A DNA stretch of 64,000 nucleotides from Atherinomorus stipes (lineage: Eukaryota > Chordata > Actinopteri > Atheriniformes > Atherinidae): assembly GCA_023101725.1 (NCBI GenBank), contig JALJCO010000054.1, positions 568,501 to 632,500 on the forward strand. The letters run 5' to 3'. This document shows positions 13,252 through 24,893 of the stretch, one piece after another. The notes below the pieces were generated by a model. The model saw nothing but the letters and a program-made list of their open reading frames with translations, did no database searches and had not been told where the DNA came from. Every line of letters starts with the position of its first letter. Position 1 is the stretch's first letter. The translations under genes were made by a program, and so were the position numbers.

Positions 13252-16200
13252 CCCGAGAACGAGTAGAAAGTTCTTGTTTCTCGCAGAGTATGTAACAGTC
13301 TTTAAGCCAATGGTAGGTCTAGTAGGCTAAATAGCTTTGAGCAATAGTTTTCCAGGACCACTGTAGGTCTTTGAAAGTCTCTCTTTGGATAAAGTAAAGT
13401 TTTTTTGTTCAAGAAGCACATAACACTCACTTATTCAAGCATGAAAGAGGCTCCTAACCCAAAGGATGACCCACTACTGTACAGTGTTTACACATAACAG
13501 GCAACTTTGCCCAGCAACAAGCACAAAAAAAAAAACAGAACCCAGTGGTTCTGAGCATTGTTTTTGATATTAGTGATTCTTTGGTGGAGATTACTGCACA
13601 AGCTCAGGGACACACTGTCAGTGAACAGTTTGCTGCCATATCCATGGATGCATTTAAAATTTTACCCTTAACAAAGGGGCTGAAACCTCTTCAAGTGTTT
13701 CACCACCTTCACTTAATTTGAGCTCATTTGGGATGAAGTAAGGATAAGTGAAAAACTGTCCAGCACCCTCGTGCATCGAAAACTTCATTTTAATTAATCA
13801 TGTTTTAAATGATCATTTTAATTCAAATCATGGTTTTCATGCCGTCAGTGCTAAAGAGGAAAGGGACCAGGGTCCGTCATGATGGGTTTGCATTAGCACA
13901 CATCAGAACAATAACTTGCACATCTGTGAAAACAACATTCATGCCGACTGATTGTCAATCAGATAATATCTTTTGAGAAGACCTTGTTTATTCCAGCAAC
14001 ATAATACTGCTTAAATACAGTATGTAGACACAGACATATGACAAAATAGGCCTTGAATTTTTATGTAGCCATACAAGAATCTGACAGTATTTCAATTTTT
14101 AATTAGTAATGGGTTGTAGGGTTGCTAAAAGAGGTGAAGCAATGCAATGTCAAACAGACCACTCTTCAAACTTTTTGGCCCTTTTGCTGGTTTCAAATCT
14201 TAAAAGAATCTCAGTTTTAATATTTAGTATGCTGTCTAGTTTTAATTAAACATAGTGTTTTGATTATTTGCACATCATTACATTTTCATTTTATTTACAT
14301 TTTGCACAGCATGGCCCTGTTCTTGTCCTGAAGCATTGAACATCCTGCATGCCATTAACTTGTTGCTGGGAATCATACTGACACAACAACACAAAGTCCT
14401 ACCACAATAATTAGACATTACATGGAGTGAGGTAAACCACCTGTAATGTCCATCTAAATCAGATCTCATGCATGGTGCTCTCAGCTCCAAGGTAGACAAA
14501 TATGTGCAGAAAAGTGGCACAGGTGTGGTATTTATAATCGATATCCGCTAGCATTATGAATATGGTAATGAGCTCAGCAACGCGGCAGGGAGGCAGGCAG
14601 CACATGCAGATGTAACTCCCAGAGGGGCCCAAAGCAAATGAGGTGTACCCGCCTGCTATACTGCAGTTTCATCTGGCTCCAGAAATAACAGCACAGTCCC
14701 ACTGTACCTCCAATCTATCAGCCCCTTGTCTGCGGGTGGTACCAGTGGGGGAAAAGGCATGCTGAAGGGAGCGGAGAGGATAATTTATAAGGATGTGAGC
14801 AGGGTAGGTGATTTCTCTGGAATGACAAAGTTAATTAATGTGCAGGGACTTAAATTGTCCGTCTTGCAGATGATCATTTAACCCTCCTCTCCCCTCGGTG
14901 CCCTGATTCCTCACCCACTGTAGAACACACAACCACTCACAAGTATAGTTGACGTGTGAATGGGAGGTGGGGACAGAAGTAGAGGATGTTGGGCTGTAGA
15001 TTTTACAGATGATTGCTGTTTACTCCTGACTGCACAAGAAAAAAACAACAGTAACAAAAAACAATAATTGTGGAAAAACTCCAAAACACTGCCTGCCACA
15101 GCTTTAAAAAAACAAAACAAGATGTTTTCAAAAAGATCTTTAATAAACCACCATTCAGGGCATATAGTACGCACTCCTTATCTCTTCTGCATATCCTCCT
15201 CATGAATAGATATTACACATGAAAGCCTATACCTAAGAACAAATCCTGATCATTTTTTAAAATATTATCTCCTTTTTGGATTTTGAGGTGTTATAAATAA
15301 TTTACTTATGAGGCTGGCTCACTGCAAGCTTTGATATCTCAGGGATATAAATAGTGTTCTCTAAATAAACCATTCCACCCCAGCCACAGCTTTACTCATC
15401 CTCACTACATCTGCAAACTGACTGCAACTTTTCGTCCCCCAAACTACTATTGTCCAGCCTTAAACTTCCTCTCGCTCCTGTGTTTAAAATTCCCACACAA
15501 CACCTGCACATCCTTTCTGATGATTGACTCATCAGCCTGGCTAACATATCTCTAACTCGATTGATGTTTGCACAGACAGGCATCCCATTAGGACAAGTGG
15601 AACTGAATGGGAGAGTGAGTTATCCTCACATTACTGCTGTGGGAGATTGAGAGGGGACAGATGGTTTTGTTGCCAGCGTTTAATGAAGTGTTGTGAATCA
15701 GTTGGAGGTGCTGAGGAGGTCTTGACTGTCACTCCAATGAGAGATGTAGTGTGGCGGGTTAACAAGGGCACAGAGTGAGACAGTTGGCTACACAATAGCA
15801 CTGTCACATCAAGCACAGCAAAATTAAAATCCCATCAATTTTAGGCTGCAGCTGTAGGTGAAAAATCTACATTTCTGGATGCAGTTCATGGTTTGATTAG
15901 TAGATAGCTAAAACAACATTTCCCCTCATGGTTTGCAGTTTGTAAAATCCTATTTCAGTCCCAGGTTTAGTACAGAGTAGCAGGTAGTTCAGTCCCACTT
16001 GTGTCTCCGGAAGTAACGTGAAGATAAACCGTTTCACCTACGACTGATAATGCAGGGTTGTCAGCCTGTCTTCTGTGCCATACATAGTAATTGTGTGGCT
16101 TATCCTGCCCCTTTGCTTTCAGGATGGTAAAGAAAAATAAAAGACAGGTACAATGAGTGTTTCTCATTAGTTTTATACTCCCACACCTGTCAGATGTCAA

Positions 16201-16279
16201 AAGTAAAAGTGTTTGTGATTTTGTAGCAGTTTCGTCACAGACTGGTTGCCAGACTGATGTACTATAGGAGCAACACCTG

Positions 16280-16369
16280 ATTCTGCACAGTTTTGAACCA
16301 TGAGCGAAGAGAACAGTTTAGTTTGAACTGTAAGTCCCGCCCCTAACTGCTTTCCCCAGAGAGAAACAC
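16280..16369 (+). repeat. Dispersed repeat fragment shared with 37690-37780
   Basis: AGTTTGAACTGTAAGTCCC and the following CTAACTGCTTTCCCCAG align with AGTTTGAAGTGTAAGCCC and CTTACTGTTTCTCCCAG near 37.73 kb, both in the same orientation and followed by GAGAAAC. The fragment directly abuts the MITE that starts at 16370 and may be part of it. The element class is unknown. Confidence 0.5.
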
Positions 16370-16889
16370 GCCATGCCTCAAACCGCGTACTTGCCCCAGT
16401 GCCCTGGAATTCAGTATGTGGTGCGGACTGTGTACTTCCGTCTGTAGTGCATACTATTGTCGCTAAATGCTAACCCAAATAGAGAACTGCACATACCGGA
16501 AGTGACGAACTAGCATTGACCACTAACATGAGCTAACTCTGAGCTGTTACAACCGTGGCCTCACACAAATGACCAGATCATAACTGTCATCAGGGAGTGA
16601 ACAGCTTGGTAGCATGCTACAGTATACATGAGTAATTATGTAATATCTTAATTAATATAATTAATTATGTAATTATATAATTATGTAATTATATTATCTT
16701 CTGCTACGTCAGCAAGATGGTGTCAGTTTAGTGTGAGAATTGTGCTTCGTTTTGAACTGCGTTTTTGGCTGTCATTAGGGCAACATCTGGGTATTTTCAG
16801 AGCACTGAATTTTTATCTTGAATGACAACATCAACACACTATACACTCAATAGTTTTTGATGTGCTCAAGTGTGGTTTGAGACATGGCC
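16370..16889. mobile_element. 520-bp inverted-repeat MITE
   Basis: GCCATGCCTCAAACCGCGTA at the left matches the reverse complement of the right end, GGCCATGTCTCAAACCACAC. The interior is non-coding and holds several CATACT/GTACTT words in both orientations plus an AT-rich ATTAAT/TAATTA block near 16640-16695. I see no convincing target duplication, so the superfamily is open. Confidence 0.5.
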
Positions 16890-16902
16890 AGTGTTACTAT
16901 CA

Positions 16903-16931
16903 ATGAATGAATAAATGAATGAATGAATGAC
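16903..16931. repeat. (GAAT)n microsatellite
   Basis: Several GAAT/AAAT tetramer units in tandem just after the MITE right end. Confidence 0.8.
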
Positions 16932-17079
16932 TGAAATAGTGAGTGAGTGTGAGAAATTGATTTATCAAGCATTTTTCATAAGAAAGTAACATAAGGTGCT
17001 TTACATATCAAAATCAATAATGCTTTTAATAAAATGACAGACAAATAATTACACTTCTCTCTCCCACACATGCTGTAGA

Positions 17080-17120
17080 TGCATGCATGCGCACACACGC
17101 GCACACGCACACCCACACAC
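17080..17120. repeat. ATGC/CA-rich microsatellite
   Basis: ATGCATGCATGC passes into a CA-rich tract with CG interruptions. It directly abuts the left end of the CACTA-type element, so the CA target duplication there cannot be told from the repeat. Confidence 0.8.
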
Positions 17121-20100
17121 ACTGTAAAATCAAACATAATGTTTCAACTTAGAAATATGAGTGAAAGGGCTGCCTTAAAATTTTGAGTTAAATGGAAAAG
17201 TATAATTTTTTGTCATATCATTTTATATTATACTGAACAAAAATCGTTTGTTGTGTGAACATGTCTGATGGTTAACTTGATATATTTGAATTTCAACTTC
17301 TTTGGGTTGTCATTTAAACTTAAAATATTTTTAAACCCAGTTAAAAATTTGAGTTGTCTAAACTGAGAGAACAAATTACTATAATCAACTGAACCTAGAC
17401 ATTTATTTAGACTCAATTAAAAGTACCAGGTTATTTAAAAGAAATGTACTGTATGAGTCAACTGAACTAAAGCATTACTTCAAAAGATAATTTTCCACAT
17501 CGAGCCCAAAAAAAGTTGCCCATTGATGCCATTGTACAATACATAAAACACTTCATTTTTAACATATTTCACATGTTTGTTGCATCTTAAAATTCTCATT
17601 TTAAATACTGTTTAATCATAAATTTGAACCTAGAAAAACCTGATAAATAAAATACAAGATAAACATTTTTTGTGCTGGTCTTTTATTGAACAACAATCAA
17701 GTTGCATCCTGTACCACTTTTTGAAGCATTTTTTTTCAGTCAAGTCAACAGTGAGAACTTTTCATCAGTCTGTACTCAAAATAGACATTTTGCAATTGAC
17801 ACAGCTCAGTTTAATGTCTGTAACTTTGAACACAGCATTTTAAGTACACACTCAAAAATAGAGGTACCAATTTGTAATTAAAAGGGTACAAAGCTTGTTG
17901 CTGGGAGTGTTCCTTTTTGAAAGACATTTCTGTACCCTTCGGTCCTGGTCCATTTTTGTACCCTTTCGAGCTGTAGTTAATAAAGTACAATTAAACCAAT
18001 TAAAAATGATGAATAAAAGTCAATGAAATAGAGATTATGACCACAATCAAAGACGCTAATAATAAATGAATAATTCTATAAGTATTAGGCCAAACACATA
18101 TGTAGTTATACATATAATTATTATGAAAATCATAATATAACTATAATTATACTTTTGTTTAGTAGGACTGCTAATTATAGTTATTGTACAAGCTTTTTCA
18201 ATGCTGCAGGTACCCATAGGGTTGAAATGGTACAAATTTGTACTTTATATCACTTTGGACCCTTTTTCATAGTATATAGGTACACTTCTGGCCTCATAAA
18301 GACCAATATTGTACTTTTGTCACTGAAACTGTTAAAGCAACTCTTACCGATCTTGCATTTCAGAAAGCACAGCAAGATTATTTGAATATAAACAGTCCCG
18401 CCTCACTCCTAAGACACACCCCCTCATTCCTTCTGCCTCCCAATGCAGAAGCAAAGGTCTGACAAGCAGGTCCCTTGGACAATCCTAGAGGTGCACCCCA
18501 CTTCAAGGATTGGTTGGAGTTTTCATTGAATATTTACAGATTGGAATAATATTTTATTTTGATTAATGGTGGGTCTGTTCTTGTATTTCAGAGTTCCACT
18601 ACCTCATTCATAGCATTTTACGCTGTAAAAAAAATAGTGTAAGAATGCAACATTGGTAAGGGTTGCTTTAAACCTGTATGGATTTTAACTTCCAGAATTA
18701 TGACAAAACTATCCCCAAATTAAATTGTGAAGAAAACAAAATTATGACTATCAAAATAAAATAAAAAATTACAAAAAGGTAATCTGACCAAACTTGATTG
18801 TTTTGTTTAATCGTCTTGAGTTATTTTCTTTCTCAATACTTTTATCCATTTCACTTTTCACTTACATGGGGATATTTTCTGATGGAACTAAATAATACAC
18901 AAAAACACACAACTCAACAGTTGCAAATACTGTGGCATCCTTGAACAACGCTTAAGAACAGGGAAAGTAAGAAATGCTTTCCTTCAGGATCAGAAATCCT
19001 TGAGTCATGAGATACTGTAAGACCTTTAATGTAAAGCTGCATAGTTTTTAGTTTGTTTTTTTAAACCATGCACAAAGGAGGAACACTGTCCTCCGCCAAT
19101 GTTCTTTAGGACTTTTTGAATGAGTTCCTTTGGATAGTATATGTTATGGGCAAAGAGGAGACCCCTCAGCAGAGCAATGGCATGTGGGATGTCTTCTACA
19201 TCAGACAGGACTACCTGTTCCTCAAGAACTACTGATGTGGCAATGATGTCCTCTCCATCTTACACCATCACAACACCACCTTTCATCGCACAAGTGAACG
19301 TGGCTTCCTCGTCAGTGGCCTAAACAAGGAATAAAGCACAATATAAACAATGACTGTAATATTTGGAGCATTAATTCTACAGACACCTTTTTACAAAACA
19401 TCTTGTTACAATGACAGATAATTTCAACTTCTAAGGCAACTGGTCACAGTTCTTTTTGAATGCACTCGATAGATCATCGTTGAGAAAGTTACGAAGCCCC
19501 CACAGAACAACCGTCCTCTTCCTCTGCATGGAAAACTGCCTAGTATTTTAAAAAAAAAGAAAGAAAAATCTTATTCTTTCATTCCACTTTCTACTTTAAA
19601 ATTGATTTGTTGGACATCTTTACTTTAAGTTTTCCACTTTACAGACTTATGAATGGTGATCGTCTCTTGCAAAGCTAGACTTTCTTGTAATGCCTTTAAG
19701 TTGCTTAAATATGTTCCATCAGATAAATTCTTGTAATGACCAGGTTGAAAATCTTTACTGACTTCATCTAGAACTATGTCAGTAATATCACCTCATTTGA
19801 ACAATTTTTGCAGTGTTTTAAGAGCGTGAAGATAAACATGTTTTATTTGATGGAAAATCTAAAACATATTCAACTGGATCAATGACACCAAACTTTTCTT
19901 TGAAATAAGGATGATTTTTTTTTTTTTTTTTTTTGCTCTGATCGAACACACCCACTTTGAGAAATAGAACTGAGAGACTTATACTTTGTAAGGCATTTGT
20001 TATCAAATTTGTGGTGATTTCATCAACAGAACCACTGTGCTGCTTTAGAACATTTCTTTCTGTGTCCTCATTTAATTCACCAATCAAAAGACGAATGTCA

Positions 20101-20897
20101 TAAAATGCTCTGACAACTTCTTCAGCGGCCATTTTGGAAACAGGCAAAATTGCTTACAGGTGCAGAAGTAAGGAAGCAAGTTTTTCTTGAATTTTTTGGT
20201 TGGTGTCAAGGTGGTCTAGGTCAATATCAGATTCATTATCAATTGGCAAATCACACTCCCCTTTATCTGTATCTGAGATTCTACTGTTCTGAAACCTGAA
20301 AACAGCACTGTTTCACCTTCCTGAATGGTAATTGTTTAAAGTGCTGTGTTGGTGACAAGATTTATGTGAAGTAAAACTGGAGTACACAAGGACTTAAAGA
20401 CTTTCAAAGTTTGAGTTTTTTATCTGTCACTGAGCATTTTATGTTATAAACTACAATTAGAAAAAAATGAAGAAAACTTACCCAGAATGATTGACTCCAC
20501 TTGGAACTGGTCCATTTTCCCTTTATGCGGTCGAAAGCATCTTAACTTTAAATAAAAACGTTGAGAATTTATCTCCCTGGATCAAGTGCAGCAGAACGTT
20601 ACACCTGTGAGAGACCTCCATCAGAGCAGACTCAGGAGGCTTCTTCTTCTTTTGTTTATCATTAGCACTTGGCAAAACTGACATTGTACCACTGCCACCC
20701 AGTGGTCAGAAATTGCAACATTCTGAAGTCAAGTAGACTTACATTGTTCATTTAACTGGACACTAAATTTTAGTTTGACATTTTTTGTGTAGTTAAGATG
20801 TGTTTGATTAAGTATTTTAATTCATGACAACAGGATTACCACAAACTTGTTAATTTGACATTGGGACAACAAAAATACAAAAATGCATTTTACAGTG
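17120..20897 (-). mobile_element. CACTA/EnSpm-like DNA transposon, 3.8 kb, defective
   Basis: The ends are CACTGTAAAAT (17120-17130) and its exact reverse complement ATTTTACAGTG (20887-20897). Fish EnSpm/CACTA elements have CACTG termini. Subterminal zones are rich in short GTTAACTT/TCAACT words (17140-17480, 20750-20830), as expected for subterminal transposase sites. The interior contains a decayed minus-strand gene (19026-20684) whose central part resembles the start of EnSpm-type transposases. A CA dinucleotide lies on both sides, but the left one is in a CA repeat. Between 17848 and 18300 there are repeated GGTACAAA/TTTGTACC words, possibly a nested palindromic MITE. Confidence 0.65.
19026..20684 (-). 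pseudogene. Decayed multi-exon CACTA/EnSpm transposase-like gene
   Basis: Exon 1 (20684-20482) begins with ATG and ends at a consensus donor (GG/GTAAGT); it has one in-frame stop (TAA at 20523-20525). Exon 2 starts after an acceptor TTTTCAG (20296-20300) in the same frame and runs to about 19640. It has an in-frame TAA, an A-run coding only lysines (T tract at 19916-19934) and a frameshift near 19838. Words such as FKEKFGVIDPVEYVLD and ALKTLQKLF recall the N-terminal half of fish EnSpm-type transposases. Two further minus-strand blocks follow, each after an acceptor-like AG: 19434-19542 (RKRTVVLWGLRNFLNDD) and 19026-19320 (DIPHAIALLRGLLFAHN, one stop at 19260-19262). They resemble the C-terminal domain of a teleost-amplified SAMD3-like family. 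The catalytic core is missing. Family names are from memory of similar fish proteins, not a search. Confidence 0.55.
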
Positions 20898-21708
20898 CAC
20901 ATGCACTCCCAGTTCAGTGGTGCCCCTTTAAAGTTTAATAAAAAAAACAAAAAAACAAAGCACAGTAAACACTTGAGTACTGTGAAAATTAATGTACTTA
21001 ATCAAAAAATAACGTACTTTTGCTCGTCTGTGGCACATGACATAAAAACTGCATTGTTTGTATATTTTCTTTGTTCTTTACTTATCTTAAGAGTTCAGCA
21101 ATGAAATGCAGAGAAGTTTGCATCTTCTACCATGGCTCTACTGTTTGTATGGTATTGTGTTACCAAAGCCAGAGTACTTAACAACAATATGAGACCATAA
21201 ATCTTTAGAAATATAATAGGCAATAGATACTGTAATTACTTTTGACCTTGACGCCTCTGAGTTGTGATTGAGGTCTTTGATCTGATATTTGCGATGTGTT
21301 TATTTTGTGGTGTTGTTATTGCTTGTGTTGTATTCAGAGCCAGAGGTGCATCGTCAGCTCTTAATAAGAGCACTCTAGATATTTGTTCATATGAGAGCCA
21401 AATTATTTTCAGACACCACAGGTGGTGATGCATTGTGAACTGTGTCAGCTTTAGGCATCAGTTTTTTTTTTTTACTTTCATGATGCCAGAAGTGTACGCC
21501 ACTACCACAGCTCAATCCTAGCTCGTTTTACATTATTAAACTGGTGTGCAAACTGCACTAACTTATGTTACCCAAATGTGACTGCATGATGACAAAGGGT
21601 TTTTCATTAGCATTGACAGATGAGGTTGAATTTGAGTTGGATCAACCAGTTCATACCTGCAGAATCTGCCAATGACCACTTCAAGGTATGTTTACATAGC
21701 TCCAGGTG
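20898..21708. other. Spacer, no gene seen
   Basis: About 800 bp to the right of the CACTA-type element. No terminal repeats, exon-like frame or RNA gene recognised. Confidence 0.5.
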
Positions 21709-21895
<187 letters not shown>

Positions 21896-22211
21896 GTACT
21901 AATATAATTTTTCAAATATTAAAATTAACCTCCAATTTGTACAGGTTAACATATACACTCCTAACAGATACGTATGTTTTAACTAAATGTTTCATCACTC
22001 AAACCTTGGGTTTTGGGTGATGCCTAGCCTTGAGCTAGCAAAACCAGTTTTAGCACTTGGGGAGAAAAAAGCAGGAAAATGGAAGAGGACAATGGATTAC
22101 ATACTCTGCACTTGAGCTGATCAACTATCTTCATTTAAAGTTGAAATGAATTTAAAGAAAACATTTGGAATGCATTTTCATTAAAAAAAAACATACCATT
22201 ATCAAGCTTAA

Positions 22212-22886
22212 AGGTTGAATATGAAATACGGACAGAACAGCGACATCATGTGTGTCTAGGTTGTAGTTGCAACGGCAAAAAAACAACTCCAGTTGCTGGG
22301 ATGCCAGGCTCACTGCCGATACGCAAGTGACCAACAGTCTGCAGTATGTCCAACTAGTAAAGCAGAGGAGTTTATAACTGACAGCTAACGTTAGCCACGT
22401 TAGCAAACAAGTTAGCTTGTTTCCTCCCGTCAAGGAGGAAAGTCGCCATTTCCGTGTTTTGACGTCGTGGAAAACGTTTATGTGGGTTACTTTTAGTGAA
22501 GTCTTCACCTAAATTTACTCCAGGTTTTGCTCTTCTCAGGTCACTCCTCCTCAGAAACAGATAACAATATCTCCAGGACTCTGAAGCAGCTGCTTCACTC
22601 GCGGTCTCCATTGTTTCCCCCTGTGCCAGCCTAACTATGCCCAAATGTTTGTTGCCACACAGACATCGTATTTGGCAACCCGCAACGGCGGCATGTGTTG
22701 ACTTATAACCGTTAATATAATGCCATTATCGAACCCGTTAAAATTTATTTTATAATTATTTTTAGGCTAAATATAATTTTTCTAGGAAATGTTGTACTTT
22801 CATTTTGTACACCCCCAAAATGACCTGTGGAGGCATTATTTTTTTTAAAAATATAGCTTTTAATGAAAATGTTCCATATTCAACCT
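22212..22886 (+). mobile_element. TTAA-flanked T2/Kolobok-like MITE, family B copy 1
   Basis: It starts AGGTTGAATATG after TTAA (22208-22211) and ends CATATTCAACCT before TTAA (22887-22890). The inverted repeats are perfect over 12 bases and TTAA is duplicated. A second copy of the same length lies inverted at 36713-37382. The interior (GGCAACCCGCAACGGCGG, CTCAGGTCACTCCTCCTC and neighbours) is conserved between copies but contains no transposase. The 118- and 90-codon minus-strand frames inside it are not shared intact with the other copy. Confidence 0.8.
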
Positions 22887-22890
22887 TTAA

Positions 22891-23255
22891 ATCTAGGGTT
22901 GGCGTTGTAGGAAAAATGGTTTGAGCAAGCAACAGTTTAAAAAAACACACCACCCGAAACCATGCCTTCAGAGCGCAGAGACACGTATGAGCAGGTTAAC
23001 GATAACAGCCGAGTGGATAGCTTGTTAGCTGGATAGTAAACAGCTGAAAAACCATGTTTTTAAAAGCTTTAATCCACTCACCTCCAACTCCTTCTGCAGT
23101 GTAAAAAGTCCACACTGCAAACGTCAACGCCTCCGAGACGTAATCCTTATCTGTTGTTTTGTTTTGGGTTTTTTTGGCACAGCAGCAGCAGTTAGCAATC
23201 CGTTAGCTATATTTGTTTACAGTGAGCGGCGCACAGGTGGGTCACGTGGGGGACA

Positions 23256-23287
<32 letters not shown>

Positions 23288-23439
23288 TCAATTCATCAAT
23301 TCCTTCTTTCTAAAAGTTGCAAATGACCAATTCCTGCCTTTCAGTGCAAATGGCAGGGGTTGGTTGGACTTTTTACAGAACTGCAGCTCTCACAGAGGTC
23401 TGACTTTTTTCCTTCCTTTTGATGAATACATGATGTACA
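22891..23439. other. Spacer with 31-base G homopolymer
   Basis: A run of 31 G lies at 23256-23286. Otherwise no gene or terminal repeat is recognised. Confidence 0.6.
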
Positions 23440-23447
23440 GTGTTGAC

Positions 23448-24885
23448 TAGCGATTTCCCGATCCGATCACGTGATTGGAAATCGGGCCCGATCACATGGT
23501 TTCAGACTCGATCGGAATCCGCTGTTACATCCAGATCAGGTATTGGATAAATGTGTCTTTTACACCGACACGGCAGCAGCGGGCTGCCATGGCCGACGTT
23601 GCCCCTTTCTTTGGCCGGAGATGCGCCCTGACAGCAGCGCCTCTTTTTCCGCTGCGTGATTTTCCTGTCAGTTACAGTTTTATGACCAGCAGACCAGCAG
23701 AACTGAGCCGAGTTCAAAAAGTTTGATCCAATTGTCAAAGCATATGACAATAAACTCATAATATACAGAATAACGCTGCGCATGCAGGTTTGACAGGGCT
23801 GCTGCTGTGTGACGTGACCCCCGACTGAGTGACAGAAAAAAAAAAGAAAAGAAAGCTGGTTAAACTGTGTTTGCCATTACATAGGTGCATATGGTTAAAA
23901 CCGAAGGACACATTAAATTATCTATTGTTTCGCAATTTATTTAAAGTCAGCTGTGTTGGTTTTATTTGCTGTCAAGCAGAAAATAATAATGGATTAGATT
24001 TATATCGCGCTTTTCAAGGCACTCAAAGCGCTCACAGTAGGTCCATCATTCTCTCACTCCTCATTCATGCTTGGTGATGGTAAGCTACGTATGTAGCCAC
24101 AGCTGCCCTGGGGCAGACTGATGGAACCGCGGCAGCCATTTTGCGCCTACAGCCCCTCCGACCACCACCGGAACATTCACACTCATTCATTCACCAGTGG
24201 TGCCCCCACTGGAGGCAAGGAAGGTTAAGTGTCTTGCCCAAGGACACGGCATATGGATTCGAACTGCCAATCCTCCGATCATTGGCCGACCTGCTCTACC
24301 ACCTGAGTGAAGGTTCCCATGATTGAGAGAAATGGACAAATAACCAAATACTTTCCTTTGTGATTTAGCCCACATACATTCACAGATGATCAATTCCTCA
24401 TTAATTTGCTGGTAGGTGGTATAGAAATGTATGCTAAATATGTAGTTTTAAAAATATGATTGAAAGAATGTAATTGATTAGAGGAGGTGTCATAATAAAG
24501 TAAAATAAGAATACATAGAAGGAAAATATATAACAAATGTGACATCTCGTGACTCCCCAATTCCACCTTCAAGCTATGATTTAAATGAAAAAGGATACAG
24601 AATCAGATCAGGCTAGTGTGTTGATGCCCCCCCCCCCCCCCCCCCCCCCCACACACTTTCCATTCGGAAAGAGGTGTTTACATGGATCATTTCCATTCTG
24701 AAAGAGTTTTTAAACCGAAAGCAATCGGTATATTTGGGTCCATGTAAACCCAGCTGCTGTATCTGTCTTTTTTTGTTCAATTTTTATTTTATTATAGAAG
24801 TATCGGATCGGGACTCTGTATCCTCAAAATCTAATGACTTGGACTCGGAATCGGGGGCAAAAAAAACCTGATCGGGACATCTCTA
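23448..24885. mobile_element. hAT-like element, 1.4 kb, non-autonomous
   Basis: Ends are TAGCGATTTCCCGATC on the left and GATCGGGACATCTCTA on the right (reverse complement TAGAGATGTCCCGATC), giving a 16-bp inverted repeat with two mismatches. The flanks GTGTTGAC (23440-23447) and GTATTGAC (24886-24893) match at 7 of 8 bases, the target-duplication length of hAT transposons. It contains a SINE (23981-24326) and a 24-base C run (24627-24650). No transposase frame is present. Confidence 0.75.
23981..24326 (-). mobile_element. tRNA-derived SINE nested in hAT element
   Basis: Read on the minus strand it starts with a tRNA-like head: A box AGGTGGTAGAGCAG (24291-24304) and B box AGTTCGAATCC (24255-24265). 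The body has GTCCTTGGGCAAGACACTT, a common teleost SINE segment. It ends AAAAGCGCGATATAAATC and ATTATTATT, a LINE-type tail. Length is about 345 bp. It lies wholly inside the hAT element, so it either inserted later or was carried with it. Target duplication is not clear. Confidence 0.65.
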
Positions 24886-24893
24886 GTATTGAC

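Larger units (their letters stand above)
12884..16369. other. Unique sequence including a possible conserved non-coding stretch
   Basis: No gene is recognised. The stretch 14520-14890 keeps a balanced composition and contains TTAATTAATG and GATGATCATTT words resembling homeodomain and POU-type sites, which is weak support for an enhancer. The rest has no obvious structure apart from the hairpin at 13.2 kb. Confidence 0.35.
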
